This document shows positions 9,884 to 19,212 of a DNA stretch of 64,000 bases, in pieces. Made by a program: the position numbers and the translations under genes. Each line of letters begins with the position of its first letter. The first letter of the stretch is position 1. Source of the stretch: an uncultured Pelagibacteraceae bacterium (GTDB taxonomy: Bacteria > Pseudomonadota > Alphaproteobacteria > Pelagibacterales > Pelagibacteraceae); contig CACOQN010000005.1 in assembly GCA_902629285.1 (NCBI GenBank), positions 25,038 to 89,037 on the forward strand, read 5' to 3'. The notes beneath the pieces were generated by a model. It was not told the origin of the DNA. It worked only from the letters and a program-made list of their open reading frames with translations, and did not search any database.

Positions 9884-10573
9884 GTGAGAATAAATACAGC
9901 TTTAATTTTATGTGCAGGTTTTGGTAAAAGATTAAATCCAATTACTTTAAATACCCCAAAGCCTCTACTAGAAATTAAAGATGTAAGTATGCTGGAGAGA
10001 TGCATTAATTTAATCGAAAAACTAGGTATTCAAAAAATCTTAATAAATACTTATTATTTAAAGGATCAATTTTCAGTTTTTTTAAACAGTAAAAATTTCA
10101 ATATTGATATTAAAATAATTGAGGACGGTGAGCATATTTTAGATACAGGGGGAGGTGTTCAAAATATGATCCAAGACTCTAATGAAAAGGATTTTTTAAT
10201 TTTTAATCCTGATACAATCTGGAGTAATGACTATAAAGACGAGATATTAAAAATGGAAAAATTGTATTTTTCTGAAAAATCAGAAAATATTCTTCTCTTA
10301 GCAAATAAAAAATTAAGTTTTGATAAAAGGCTAAAAGGAGATTTCAATTTAAAAAATAATTTAATTAACAAAGGGGCTGAGAAAGAATTTATTTACATTG
10401 GGTGTCAAATAATTAAAAAAAAATTATTTATTAAAGAGAAAATAGAAAATTACTCAATTTTGGAAATTTGGAATAATTTATTAGATCAAAAAAAGTTATT
10501 TGGTTATGAAAGCCAACACGACTTTTATCATTTAACTGATCTGAATATTTTTAAAAAACTAAAAGATCTTTAG
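9884..10573 (+). CDS. murU: MurU-like nucleotidyltransferase
   Basis: A 229-residue sugar-phosphate nucleotidyltransferase. The signature ALILCAGFGKRLNPITLNTPKPLLEI is the nucleotide-binding loop with its conserved Lys-Pro, and IFNPDTIW supplies the metal-binding aspartate. Next to amgK it most likely converts MurNAc-1-phosphate to UDP-MurNAc for cell-wall recycling. The start is GTG 9884, four bases after the amgK stop, with AAGG at 9873-9876 as ribosome site. In many alphaproteobacteria addB, addA and trxA follow; here the next gene is convergent gpmA, overlapping murU by 23 nt. A mannose-1-phosphate guanylyltransferase cannot be excluded from sequence alone. Confidence 0.85.
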   Translation: MRINTALILCAGFGKRLNPITLNTPKPLLEIKDVSMLERCINLIEKLGIQKILINTYYLKDQFSVFLNSKNFNIDIKIIEDGEHILDTGGGVQNMIQDSNEKDFLIFNPDTIWSNDYKDEILKMEKLYFSEKSENILLLANKKLSFDKRLKGDFNLKNNLINKGAEKEFIYIGCQIIKKKLFIKEKIENYSILEIWNNLLDQKKLFGYESQHDFYHLTDLNIFKKLKDL

Positions 10574-11258
10574 CTCTTTCTTGATCAAGATATTTACACT
10601 TAGTAATTTTGCCGTTTTTTAGTTCAATTAAAAGTGGGTTTCCTGTAGGAATTTCAAGTTTAGAGATCTCATTGTTATCTAAATTGAATAAATGTTTGCA
10701 AAGAGCTCTAATGGAGTTTCCATGAGCAGAAATGAGAATATTTTCACTTTTTTTGTATTTTATCTCTTTGCTATAAAATTTTAATACTCTTTCATATGTA
10801 TCTTTTAGTGATTCAGTGTCAGGAATTTTTTCTAAAGGAATTTCTTTGTAAGTTTCAATATTTAGTGGATGATATGGATTTTTTTTATCTAAAGGGTCAG
10901 GTCTAAGATCCCAAGAACGTCTAAACTGATGAACTTTCTCTTCTCCAAGTTTTACTTTCATTTCATCCTTATTTAATCCAGTAAGAGCACCATAATGTCT
11001 TTCGTTTAATTCCCAGGCACTTGTAACTTTTTTAAAATCTTTCAATTCTTCTTGTATTATTTTTAAAGTATTTTTTGCCCTTAATTGAAAAGATGAATAA
11101 TAAAGATTAATTTCAATATTTTCTTGTTTTATTAGTTGGCCGGCTTTTTTTGCCTCTAATTGCCCATTTTCTGTTAAATCTACATCTACCCATCCAGTAA
11201 ATTTTTTTTCAAGATTCCAGATACTTTGGCCGTGTCTTATTAAAATTAAATAACTCAT
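10551..11258 (-). CDS. gpmA: 2,3-bisphosphoglycerate-dependent phosphoglycerate mutase
   Basis: A 235-residue histidine phosphatase superfamily enzyme converting 3- and 2-phosphoglycerate in lower glycolysis and gluconeogenesis. The catalytic RHGQSIWN with the phospho-histidine, GWVDVDLTENG, the ELNERHYGALTGLNK loop and the second catalytic histidine in ISAHGNSIRAL identify it as dPGM (GpmA) rather than a general phosphatase. Length is normal. It stands alone on the minus strand, with its 3' end overlapping murU by 23 nt and its start 45 bp from the divergent VanZ-like gene. Confidence 0.95.
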   Translation of the reverse strand: MSYLILIRHGQSIWNLEKKFTGWVDVDLTENGQLEAKKAGQLIKQENIEINLYYSSFQLRAKNTLKIIQEELKDFKKVTSAWELNERHYGALTGLNKDEMKVKLGEEKVHQFRRSWDLRPDPLDKKNPYHPLNIETYKEIPLEKIPDTESLKDTYERVLKFYSKEIKYKKSENILISAHGNSIRALCKHLFNLDNNEISKLEIPTGNPLLIELKNGKITKCKYLDQERAKDLLVF

Positions 11259-11303
11259 TTGTTTATCTTTTAGATCAATTTGATAAATAAAACTATATTA
11301 TTA

Positions 11304-11696
11304 ATGAATAATTTTTTTTTAAAATATAAATTTATTTTTTATTTTTTCAATTTTATTTTAATTTTATTATATTTGTTTCCAGGTAGTATATTAGGCTGGG
11401 TTGTTTATAATGACAAAAATTTACAACCACAAATCTCTCCTGATTTTTATGTTTCCACAAATCATGTTTATGCTTTTTTAATTCTTAGCTTAGTTGGCTT
11501 TTTAAGTTACAAACGAAAAACATATTTTTATTTGAGTTTTTATTTGATCTTTTTATCTTTAATACTTGAAATAATGCATATATTTATTCCTCAAAGAGGA
11601 TTTGAGTTTGCTGATTTGTTTGGAAATTTTGTTGGTGTAATAATAATTATAATTTTAAGTTTTCTATTAAAAAAAAATGAAAATTTTAAAAATTAA
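11304..11696 (+). CDS. VanZ-like family membrane protein
   Basis: A small membrane protein of about 130 residues with four hydrophobic segments. The motif HIFIPQRGFEFADLFGNFVG matches the VanZ-like family signature (P-R-x-x-E-x-x-D-x-x-x-N-x-x-G). VanZ is linked to teicoplanin resistance in enterococci, but most family members have no known role. The start is taken at ATG 11304; an in-frame TTG at 11280 would add eight residues. The following lipoprotein gene overlaps its 3' end by 20 nt, which suggests co-expression. Confidence 0.72.
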   Translation: MNNFFLKYKFIFYFFNFILILLYLFPGSILGWVVYNDKNLQPQISPDFYVSTNHVYAFLILSLVGFLSYKRKTYFYLSFYLIFLSLILEIMHIFIPQRGFEFADLFGNFVGVIIIIILSFLLKKNENFKN

Positions 11697-12276
11697 TTAT
11701 TTACTTATTTTAATAATTTTTATTTCAGGATGCTCGTCAGTTCCAAAAAATACATCAAATAGCTGTTCAATTTTTGAAGAGAGGTATCTTTGGTATAAAC
11801 ATGCAAAAAAGACCGAAAAAAAATGGGGTACACCAGTTTATTTACAACTTGCTATTATAAAGATGGAATCTAGTTTTAATAGGTTTGCAAAGCCACCAAG
11901 ACAAAAACTATTTAAAGTTGTGCCTTATAAGAGACTTTCAAGCTCTTTTGGATATTCTCAAGCAGTAAAAGGAACATGGAAACAATATAAGGACGAAACT
12001 GGAAATAAATTTGCAACAAGAAGCAGATTTAAAGATAGTGTTGATTTTATTGGTTGGTATACAAATAAAACTGAAAAAATTTTAAAAATTTCAAAAGAGG
12101 ATGCCTTCAAACAATATATTGCTTACCATGAGGGTTGGGGTAATTATAAAAATTATAAAAATAATAAAAGAGTAATTAATTTAGCTAAGAGAGTAGAAAA
12201 GCAATCTAATATTTATAAGTCACAATTATTTAAATGTAAAAATTCTTTATCTACTTCAAAATATATTATTTTTTAG
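11677..12276 (+). CDS. Lytic transglycosylase-like (SLT) lipoprotein
   Basis: A 199-residue exported protein with a lipoprotein signal (hydrophobic stretch then FISGCSS, lipidation at about Cys19). The body resembles a small SLT lysozyme-like fold: LAIIKMESSFN contains the likely catalytic Glu, SSSFGYSQAVKGTWKQY matches the GxxQ/F substrate-groove motif, and YIAYHEGWGNY the third conserved helix. It would cleave the peptidoglycan backbone at the outer membrane face, releasing anhydro-muropeptides. The ATG at 11677 lies inside the VanZ-like gene. Its stop shares TTAG (12273-12276) with the convergent RND gene. Activity is inferred, as family motifs are only partly matched. Confidence 0.75.
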   Translation: MKILKINYLLILIIFISGCSSVPKNTSNSCSIFEERYLWYKHAKKTEKKWGTPVYLQLAIIKMESSFNRFAKPPRQKLFKVVPYKRLSSSFGYSQAVKGTWKQYKDETGNKFATRSRFKDSVDFIGWYTNKTEKILKISKEDAFKQYIAYHEGWGNYKNYKNNKRVINLAKRVEKQSNIYKSQLFKCKNSLSTSKYIIF

Positions 12277-15200
12277 TTTAATTGTTTTTTAAGCTCAATA
12301 TCTACTGCATCAATACGTTTAGTATTTTTGGCAAGAGCTAAATACATTGTTGGAGTTACATATAAAGTAAAGAAAGTTGAAATTATCATTCCTCCTAAAA
12401 TTGTAGAACCTACAGCTAATCTAGAGCCTTCACCTGCGCCTGGGCCAATATTTCCTATAACCAATGGTAGCATTGCTATCATAGTGCTCAGAGATGTCAT
12501 TATGATTGGCCGAATTCTAAGCTGACAGGCTTTTATTATAGCATCCTGAATTTTAACTCCTGTTGTTCTTATTTGATTTGTATAATCCACAATTAGAATA
12601 CTATTCTTCGTAGAAATACCAATGAGTATAATCAAAGCTATTTGAGAAAATATATTTACTGAACTGTTTAAAAATAATATGAAAACTAGCCCACCAAATA
12701 CGGCTAGGGGGACAGTCAGAATTATTATAAATGGATGAATAAATGAGTTAAATGTTGCTGCCATAACTAAATAAGCAGTTAGTAAAGATAGGGCAAAAAT
12801 TAAGTATATTTCATTAGTTGTTTCTTTTAACTCTTCAGATTTTCCTTTCCAAGTGACTTGATTTTGAGGAGCAACTTTAATCATTATATCTTCCAAATAT
12901 TTTATTGCCTCTGTTAGAGTATAATCTTCTGCCAGCGCAGCAGAAATTGTAACAGCTCTTTGACGATTATATCTTGGAAGTGCTTCAGCAGTACCTTTTT
13001 CTTTAAACTCAACTAAACTTGCAACAGATACAAGTTTACCTGTCGTTTCAGATCTAACAAAAATTTTTGATAAACCATCTTTATCTCTTCTGTCTGCTAA
13101 ATATTGTTGTAAAATAATAGGGTATTCTCTACCTTCTTTACTAAAAGTTGTTACTTTTTTTCCTCCATAAAGAGTTTCTAAAGTTCTACCTATATTTTCT
13201 GTAGAGACACCTAGATCATTTGCTCTATTTTTGTTTGTGACTAATTTAACTTCTGGTTTATTTTTCGTAAAGTCACTTTCAATTCGGAACATATTTCTAT
13301 TTTTTCTCAATTCCCTCAAAACATTGTTTTGAATTTCCTCTAGTTCCTCGTAATTAGATCCATATATAACCATTTGAACCGGTTTGTTATAACTAGATAC
13401 TCTTATTGATTGAGGTGAAATTGGAAAAGCAAAAGTCTCAGGCACTGAAACCACCTGTCCAATTGCCTCTCTTAATATTGTTTGACTATCTTTTTCCCTA
13501 TTTTTCCATTCATCTAATAAAGCAATTATAATAAATGTATTGTAAGTTGTTGCTGATTTACCAAAACCTGGAACTCTCATTATAAGTCTTTCGTAAGGAC
13601 TGTTTTCAGATTGTAACAACTTTAAAATTCTACCTTCGATTATTTGTGCTTTCTCTTGAGTATACTCAAATGAACTTCCTTCATCTGTTGATCCTATTAT
13701 TAAGTATGCACCTCTATCTTCCATTGGTAACAACTCTTTTTTTGAAAAACTGAAAAGATATGCAGATATAGCAATAACAAATATAATAAATATTGAAATC
13801 GTTTTTTGTTTATTAATCCAATAACCAAGAGAACTTATATAGAATTTAGTAAAAGATTTAAATCCATTATTAAATTTTTTAACTAAGAAATTAATTTTTT
13901 CTTTCTTATTTAAAAATTTACTACCAAGCATTGGCGACAAAGTTAATGCAACAAAAGATGAAACGACAATAGAGAAAGAAAGCGCAATTGCTGTTTCTTT
14001 AAATAACGTTCCTGAAATACCTTTTATAAAAATTAAAGGTAAGAAAACAGCAATTAAAATTAAAGTAGTAGCAATAATTGCAAAGGTAATTTGTTTTGAA
14101 CCCTTGTAAGCTGCAACTAATGGTGTTTCTCCATTCTCAATTCTAGTATAAATAGCGTCTGTCATAATCACTGAGTCATCAGTTATTATTCCTATTGCAA
14201 GGATGAAACTTAGTAGAACAAAAATATTAATCGATAAATCAAAAATATATAGCCCAAGAAATGAACCAATAATACTTACTGGTAAAGCTACGGCAGGGAC
14301 TATAACTGCTTTAAGATTACCTAAAAAAAGATATATAATTAAAACAACTAAAATAAATGCAATAACCAAACTTTTATAAACTTCTTCAATTGCAGCACCA
14401 ATATAAGTTGCTCTGTTAAATGCTATTTCCAACTTTAATCCATCTGGTAAAGATTTATTAAGTTCTTTTATTTTTACCTTTATTTGTTTAGATAGTTCTA
14501 CTGTTGAGGCTCCACTTTTAGCGTAGATACCAATTCCTACAGTTTTTAGGTTTACTGCATTTTTCCTTTGTGCGGTAAATAAAGTTTTTTCTGAAACAGG
14601 TCCAAATTCAACATTTGCAACATCAGAAAGAATTATCACTTTCTCTTTATTTTTTCTCAAAGGGAGCTGTTTTATTGTTTCTATGTTAGTGTAGGATTTA
14701 TCGATATTTAGAGTTAAATCTTTATTATTGGCCTCTAATGTACCTGCAGGAAGGTTAATATTTTCATCTCTTAGAGCTCTTTCAACTTCTTGTATGGTAA
14801 GATCATTAGCTGCTAACTTGATTGGGTCTATCCAAACTCTGACGCTAAGTTCTCTCAATCCACCAACTAAAATTCTACCAACATTTGGAACACTTGAAAA
14901 TGCATCTATTAAATATCTTTCAGCATAATCTCCAAGATCTAGATCATTCCATGTTGGAGAAGAAAGACCTACCCACATTGTAGTTGTAAAACCCGCAGCT
15001 TGTTTTAAAATTTGTGGTGCATTTGCTTCACTTGGTAAATTATCTACAACACGTGCCACTCTTTCTCTAATGTCATTAGCAGCATCATCCAAATCTATAT
15101 CTGTATAAAATTGTATATCAATTCTACTCGTTCCATTTAAAGAATTTGAGTCAATATTTTTAATCCCTTCTGCACCACCGATAACATCTTCAAGTTTTTG

Positions 15201-15395
15201 AGTTATTTCTTCGTCAATTATTTCTGCTGAAGCAGATTTGTAATCAGTTTTTACTTGGACAACAGGTGGCTGAATACCATCCGGAAGTTCTCGGACTGGA
15301 AGTTCTGAAAAAACAAATATACCAAAAATAATTAAAATTAAAGACATGACCCAAGCTACAACGGGTCGTTTAATACTAACTTCAGTTATAAACAT
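12273..15395 (-). CDS. RND efflux pump inner-membrane subunit (AcrB/HAE1 family)
   Basis: A 1040-residue resistance-nodulation-division transporter of normal length with twelve membrane helices and two large periplasmic loops. The proton relay is intact: paired aspartates in AIGIITDDSVIMTDA (TM4) and the lysine in IGISTKNSILIVDY (TM10). The N-terminus FITEVSIKRPVVAWVMSLI is the usual first helix. It exports small toxic or hydrophobic molecules using the proton gradient. The membrane-fusion gene lies four bases upstream, and the same strand continues to sseA and msrA. No TolC-type outer-membrane channel is encoded in the window, so one must come from elsewhere. Substrate is unknown. Confidence 0.93.
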   Translation of the reverse strand: MFITEVSIKRPVVAWVMSLILIIFGIFVFSELPVRELPDGIQPPVVQVKTDYKSASAEIIDEEITQKLEDVIGGAEGIKNIDSNSLNGTSRIDIQFYTDIDLDDAANDIRERVARVVDNLPSEANAPQILKQAAGFTTTMWVGLSSPTWNDLDLGDYAERYLIDAFSSVPNVGRILVGGLRELSVRVWIDPIKLAANDLTIQEVERALRDENINLPAGTLEANNKDLTLNIDKSYTNIETIKQLPLRKNKEKVIILSDVANVEFGPVSEKTLFTAQRKNAVNLKTVGIGIYAKSGASTVELSKQIKVKIKELNKSLPDGLKLEIAFNRATYIGAAIEEVYKSLVIAFILVVLIIYLFLGNLKAVIVPAVALPVSIIGSFLGLYIFDLSINIFVLLSFILAIGIITDDSVIMTDAIYTRIENGETPLVAAYKGSKQITFAIIATTLILIAVFLPLIFIKGISGTLFKETAIALSFSIVVSSFVALTLSPMLGSKFLNKKEKINFLVKKFNNGFKSFTKFYISSLGYWINKQKTISIFIIFVIAISAYLFSFSKKELLPMEDRGAYLIIGSTDEGSSFEYTQEKAQIIEGRILKLLQSENSPYERLIMRVPGFGKSATTYNTFIIIALLDEWKNREKDSQTILREAIGQVVSVPETFAFPISPQSIRVSSYNKPVQMVIYGSNYEELEEIQNNVLRELRKNRNMFRIESDFTKNKPEVKLVTNKNRANDLGVSTENIGRTLETLYGGKKVTTFSKEGREYPIILQQYLADRRDKDGLSKIFVRSETTGKLVSVASLVEFKEKGTAEALPRYNRQRAVTISAALAEDYTLTEAIKYLEDIMIKVAPQNQVTWKGKSEELKETTNEIYLIFALSLLTAYLVMAATFNSFIHPFIIILTVPLAVFGGLVFILFLNSSVNIFSQIALIILIGISTKNSILIVDYTNQIRTTGVKIQDAIIKACQLRIRPIIMTSLSTMIAMLPLVIGNIGPGAGEGSRLAVGSTILGGMIISTFFTLYVTPTMYLALAKNTKRIDAVDIELKKQLN

Positions 15396-15399
15396 TTAA

Positions 15400-16395
15400 T
15401 TATTTCTTCTCTTTTTCAGATTTTTTAAATAAATTTTTTAACCAATCAAAATTACTTTTTTTTTCCTCAGCTTTTTTTGATTTATTTTTTTTACCCCAGC
15501 TAGAATTTCCTTGTTTATTTTTGGCACCTTTTTCAATCGGTCTAATTGTTAAATTTGGTCTTACTTTTTTTGTCCCTTCAGCAACAATTTTATCTCCATC
15601 GTTTAATCCATTTAATATTTCTACAAATCCCAAATATCTATCACCTATCGTTACTTTTGTTTTCATTACTTTATTTTTATCGTCAACTTTATAAATAAAA
15701 ATATTCTCACCTTCGACTACTGTACTTGTATCAGGTGCACCTAAGCCAATTCTTACATCGTACTTAATTGAAATTTCTAGAAACGATCCTGGAAGTATTT
15801 CACCAGATGAATTATCCATTTTTATTCTCGTTGCTAAAGCTCTTGTATCCTCACTTATTCTACTTGCAAAAGATTCAACCTCTCCATTGTAAATTTTATT
15901 CTTGTAACCAGAGAATTTAATATCAACTGGTAATCCCACCTTAATAAATGGAACAAAGATTTCTGGTATATCTACATCACAATATATTGAACTAGTGTCC
16001 TCAAGATTAATTAATAGAGAAGACTTTGAAACCTCTATATCTTCTGAAAATTCTCTTTTTCCAATTACTCCATCAAATTGTGCAATTATTTTTCTATTTT
16101 TAAGGTCAGCAATTACTTCTCCTTTTTTAACTTTTTGATTAAAATTTATTGGTTTTAGTATTTCATATTTTTCAATTTTAAATGATTGGGTTTGAATAGG
16201 TGTTGCTGTTCCATAAGTGCTGATAACATTTTCAAAAACTCTTTCTTGTGTAGTAGTTACTATTATTCCTGGAGGCGGTCTTTTACTAAATTTTTTTTTG
16301 AAATGATTTCCAATCATTGTTCTTCCAATTATTACAGTCGCAATAATTAGAAAAAATATAATAACTATACTTGTGACTTTTGTAGATGTTTTCAT
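15400..16395 (-). CDS. RND efflux membrane fusion protein (HlyD/AcrA type)
   Basis: A 331-residue periplasmic adaptor. One N-terminal transmembrane anchor (about 7-29) is followed by a lipoyl/barrel-sandwich domain split around FNQKVKKGEVIADLKNRKIIAQFDGVIGKREF, then beta-barrel (PGSFLEISI) and membrane-proximal regions. The usual alpha-helical hairpin is nearly absent, as in short adaptors of this class. The C-terminus is lysine rich. It links the RND pump encoded four bases downstream to an outer-membrane channel. It lies three bases after sseA, so these form one operon. Confidence 0.9.
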   Translation of the reverse strand: MKTSTKVTSIVIIFFLIIATVIIGRTMIGNHFKKKFSKRPPPGIIVTTTQERVFENVISTYGTATPIQTQSFKIEKYEILKPINFNQKVKKGEVIADLKNRKIIAQFDGVIGKREFSEDIEVSKSSLLINLEDTSSIYCDVDIPEIFVPFIKVGLPVDIKFSGYKNKIYNGEVESFASRISEDTRALATRIKMDNSSGEILPGSFLEISIKYDVRIGLGAPDTSTVVEGENIFIYKVDDKNKVMKTKVTIGDRYLGFVEILNGLNDGDKIVAEGTKKVRPNLTIRPIEKGAKNKQGNSSWGKKNKSKKAEEKKSNFDWLKNLFKKSEKEKK

Positions 16396-16398
16396 TAA

Positions 16399-17211
16399 TT
16401 AGCTCTTTCCATACTCTGACCATGAGCCATCGTATATTGTCGGCATATATTTATCATTTATTAAAGAATAAGCCAGAGCCAATACACTTGCGGTTACTCC
16501 TGAACCGCAGGAAAATACTATATTTTTTTTAAGGTCAAATTTAAATGTATCAAATTTTTCTCGAATTTTATTTTTACTTAAAAAGGTATGGTCTTCATTA
16601 ATTAATTCGTAAAAGGGAAGGCAAAAAGAATTTTTAATTGAGCCACTTCTTAAACCTTTTCTTGGTTCAGCAACTATTCCTTCAAACCTATCTCTGCTTC
16701 TTGCATCAACCACATTAAATTCTTTTTTTTCAATATTTTCATCAATTTGTTTTTTACTTTTAACCAGTTTTTTATTTTCATTACATGAATATGTAGAAGT
16801 TTTAGTGGTCACTTTTTTGTTGTCTGTAGCTTTATTTTCTTTTTTCCATTTTTTTAGTCCACCATTTAATACATGAACTAGTTCTGGATCATGTCCGTAA
16901 TAAATTAAATTATACCAACATCTACAAGAACTAATTACGTCAGAGTTATCGTAAACTACTATTCTATCATTATTTTTTATCCCCATGTTACCCATTATTT
17001 TTTCCCAAGATTTAGGATCAGTAAGCATATGAGGTAAGTCGGTATCTAATTTTGAATTTTTATCTAAATCAAAAAAAATTGCATTTGGTATATGTTCTTT
17101 ACAATACTCCTCAAAACCATTTCTTTTAGTTTGAGGCATATGCCATGAGCAATCAATAATTTTTACATTCTTAATATTATTTTCTAACCATGTGGTATCA
17201 ATCAAAGACAT
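16399..17211 (-). CDS. sseA: 3-mercaptopyruvate/thiosulfate sulfurtransferase
   Basis: A 270-residue tandem rhodanese protein. The inactive N-terminal rhodanese domain starts at DTTWLENNIKNVKIIDCSWHMP, and the C-terminal domain carries the catalytic Cys in FSCGSGVTASVLAL. The CGSGVTA loop is typical of 3-mercaptopyruvate sulfurtransferases, while thiosulfate sulfurtransferases have CRKGVTA-like loops. It would transfer sulfane sulfur from mercaptopyruvate, a cysteine breakdown product. It sits one base after msrA and three bases before the membrane fusion gene. Confidence 0.9.
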   Translation of the reverse strand: MSLIDTTWLENNIKNVKIIDCSWHMPQTKRNGFEEYCKEHIPNAIFFDLDKNSKLDTDLPHMLTDPKSWEKIMGNMGIKNNDRIVVYDNSDVISSCRCWYNLIYYGHDPELVHVLNGGLKKWKKENKATDNKKVTTKTSTYSCNENKKLVKSKKQIDENIEKKEFNVVDARSRDRFEGIVAEPRKGLRSGSIKNSFCLPFYELINEDHTFLSKNKIREKFDTFKFDLKKNIVFSCGSGVTASVLALAYSLINDKYMPTIYDGSWSEYGKS

Positions 17212-17212
17212 T

Positions 17213-17656
17213 TTATCTTTTTTCTAAATATCTCTGGTGATACTCTTCTGCTGGACAATAGTTTTTAAGTAAAGAAATTTTCGTGACTACTTTCCCTGAC
17301 AATTTGATATTTTCTTTTTTAATCATATTTTCAGCTATTTCCTTTTGTTTGTCATTTAAATAAAAAATTTCACTTCTATATTGAGTTCCAAAATCAGGAC
17401 CTTGTGAATTTAGTGTTGTAGGATCATGAATTTCAAAAAAATATTCAATAACTTTTTCATAGGAAATTATTTTTGGATCAAAATCTAATTTAACTACTTC
17501 AGCATGATTTGTGGTTCCAGAACAAACATCTTTATAGTTTGTTACAGCGCTATTGCCACCACAATATCCAACTTCAGTTTTTATTACGCCTTCAATTTTA
17601 CTAAATTTAATTTCTGGTCCCCAAAAACATCCTAATGCTAAAACTGCTATTTCCAT
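17213..17656 (-). CDS. msrA: Peptide methionine-S-sulfoxide reductase
   Basis: A 147-residue MsrA, slightly short for the family. The catalytic cysteine lies in LGCFWGPEIKF near the N-terminus, followed by VGYCGG, the TNHAEVVKLDFDP motif, and FFEIHDPTTLNSQGPDFGTQYRSEIFY. The enzyme repairs oxidised methionine (S-sulfoxide) with thioredoxin or glutaredoxin. It is the first gene of a tight minus-strand operon msrA-sseA-MFP-RND, linking sulfur repair with efflux. The divergent DMT transporter starts 35 bp away. Confidence 0.96.
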   Translation of the reverse strand: MEIAVLALGCFWGPEIKFSKIEGVIKTEVGYCGGNSAVTNYKDVCSGTTNHAEVVKLDFDPKIISYEKVIEYFFEIHDPTTLNSQGPDFGTQYRSEIFYLNDKQKEIAENMIKKENIKLSGKVVTKISLLKNYCPAEEYHQRYLEKR

Positions 17657-17690
17657 TGATAAATTACTTAATTAATCTAAAGTTAACCAC

Positions 17691-18572
17691 ATGCTCTCGA
17701 AAAATCAATTAGGCTTTTTTTACATGTTCATATCTGTATGTGCTTTTTCTTTAATGGACGTGATTGTAAAATGGTCTGATGATTATCCAGTTGGGCAGGT
17801 ATTATTTTTTAGGGGTTTTTGTGGAATTATTCCAATTTTATTCCTTATACCAAAAGATAGATTTTTAGATTTTTATAAAACTGAAAGACCGATACTTCAT
17901 ATAAAAAGATGTCTAGCAGGGTTAATTGCAATTGTATCTATATTTGTAGCTTTGAGAAACTTACCTCTAGCCACAGTAGTAAGTATTTCATTTGCCTCAC
18001 CGATATTTACAACAATTTTTTCTATATTTTTACTGAATGAAAAAGTTGGTTTTTATAGATGGCTTGCAGTTTTTGTTGGATTTATAGGAATAATAATTAT
18101 ATCTGAACCAGGTTTTAGCTCCTTGAATATCTATTATATTTATCCAATAATTTTTTGTTTAGGACTTTCATACGTTGCAATAGCTATACGAAAATTATCT
18201 TCAACCGAACCAGTTTGGTTAATTAGTTTCTTTTTCTCATTTTCAATTCTAATATTTAGTTTTTTCTCTTTGTACCAAAAATGGATTATGCCATCTTTGA
18301 TAGATCTAATTTTACTATCATCCATAGGTATTCTTGGAGGGATCGCAAATTTATGGTTATCACAATCATATAAATTTTCTGAGGTTAGTTTAGTAAGTCC
18401 CTTAAAATATTTAGCATTAGTGTTTGCTATTGTATTTGGATACTTTATTTGGGATGAAATACCAACTATTAAAACATTAATAGGAGCTTTATTGGTAATA
18501 CTATCTTCATTTATAATCTTTAGAAGAGAACTAACTATGAAAAAACAATTATCAGTTGCTAGACATGACTAA
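17691..18572 (+). CDS. EamA-family (DMT superfamily) transporter
   Basis: A 293-residue protein with about ten transmembrane helices in two EamA repeats. Family features include the N-terminal FFYMFISVCAFSLMDVIVKW, an LFFRGFCGI motif after helix 2, LRNLPLATVVSISFASPIF and, in the second half, SQSYKFSEVSLVSPLKYL. These proteins usually export metabolites or amino acids; the substrate is not readable from the sequence. The gene overlaps the downstream glycosylase by 8 nt. Confidence 0.85.
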   Translation: MLSKNQLGFFYMFISVCAFSLMDVIVKWSDDYPVGQVLFFRGFCGIIPILFLIPKDRFLDFYKTERPILHIKRCLAGLIAIVSIFVALRNLPLATVVSISFASPIFTTIFSIFLLNEKVGFYRWLAVFVGFIGIIIISEPGFSSLNIYYIYPIIFCLGLSYVAIAIRKLSSTEPVWLISFFFSFSILIFSFFSLYQKWIMPSLIDLILLSSIGILGGIANLWLSQSYKFSEVSLVSPLKYLALVFAIVFGYFIWDEIPTIKTLIGALLVILSSFIIFRRELTMKKQLSVARHD

Positions 18573-19200
18573 TACTCCGAAATATTGGAATTATGCTAAA
18601 AAATATATATCCAAAAAAGATAAAGTAATGTCTAAATTAATTAAACAATATCATTCACCCTCTGAAATAATATTAAAATCTAGAAAAGATGTTTTTTTTT
18701 CATTATGTAAAAGTATAATCGGCCAACAAATAAGTGTTGCTGCTGCAAATTCAGTTTTTTTAAAATTTAAAATAAAATGTAAAAACAACATTACCGCAAA
18801 AACGGTTAATAAATTAACTATTAATCAATTAAAAAGCTGTGGTTTAAGCAGATTAAAAGCTTTAGGTATTAAAAGTCTTGCTAGACAAATACTAGATAAA
18901 TCTTTTAATCCAAAAATTATAAAAAAAATGAATGATGAAGAGGCTATTTTATATCTCTCAAAATTAAGACAGATTGGAAGATGGTCTGCAGAAATGATTT
19001 TATTATTTACCTATAACAGGCCAAATATTTGGCCAATTCAAGATATTGGATTATTAAGAGCTATATCAAAAAATTATAAAAAAAAATATTTACCACCAGA
19101 TTCATATGTAAAATTATTAAATAAAAGATTTTCTCCATACTGCTCTGTTGCCACTTGGTATTTATGGAGAAGTATAGATCCTGAACCTATTCAGTATTAA
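18565..19200 (+). CDS. alkA: DNA-3-methyladenine glycosylase II (AlkA-type HhH-GPD)
   Basis: A protein of about 211 residues with the helix-hairpin-helix-GPD fold of base-excision DNA glycosylases. SIIGQQISVAAANSVF matches the conserved first helix, LRQIGRWSAEMILLF is the hairpin, and WPIQDIGLLRA carries the catalytic aspartate. The N-terminal TATA-like domain of E. coli AlkA is absent, as in many short forms. It removes alkylated purines such as 3-methyladenine. Start chosen at ATG 18565, overlapping the EamA stop by 8 nt; an in-frame TTG at 18556 is less likely. Confidence 0.88.
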   Translation: MTNTPKYWNYAKKYISKKDKVMSKLIKQYHSPSEIILKSRKDVFFSLCKSIIGQQISVAAANSVFLKFKIKCKNNITAKTVNKLTINQLKSCGLSRLKALGIKSLARQILDKSFNPKIIKKMNDEEAILYLSKLRQIGRWSAEMILLFTYNRPNIWPIQDIGLLRAISKNYKKKYLPPDSYVKLLNKRFSPYCSVATWYLWRSIDPEPIQY

Positions 19201-19212
19201 ATTTTTATTAAG

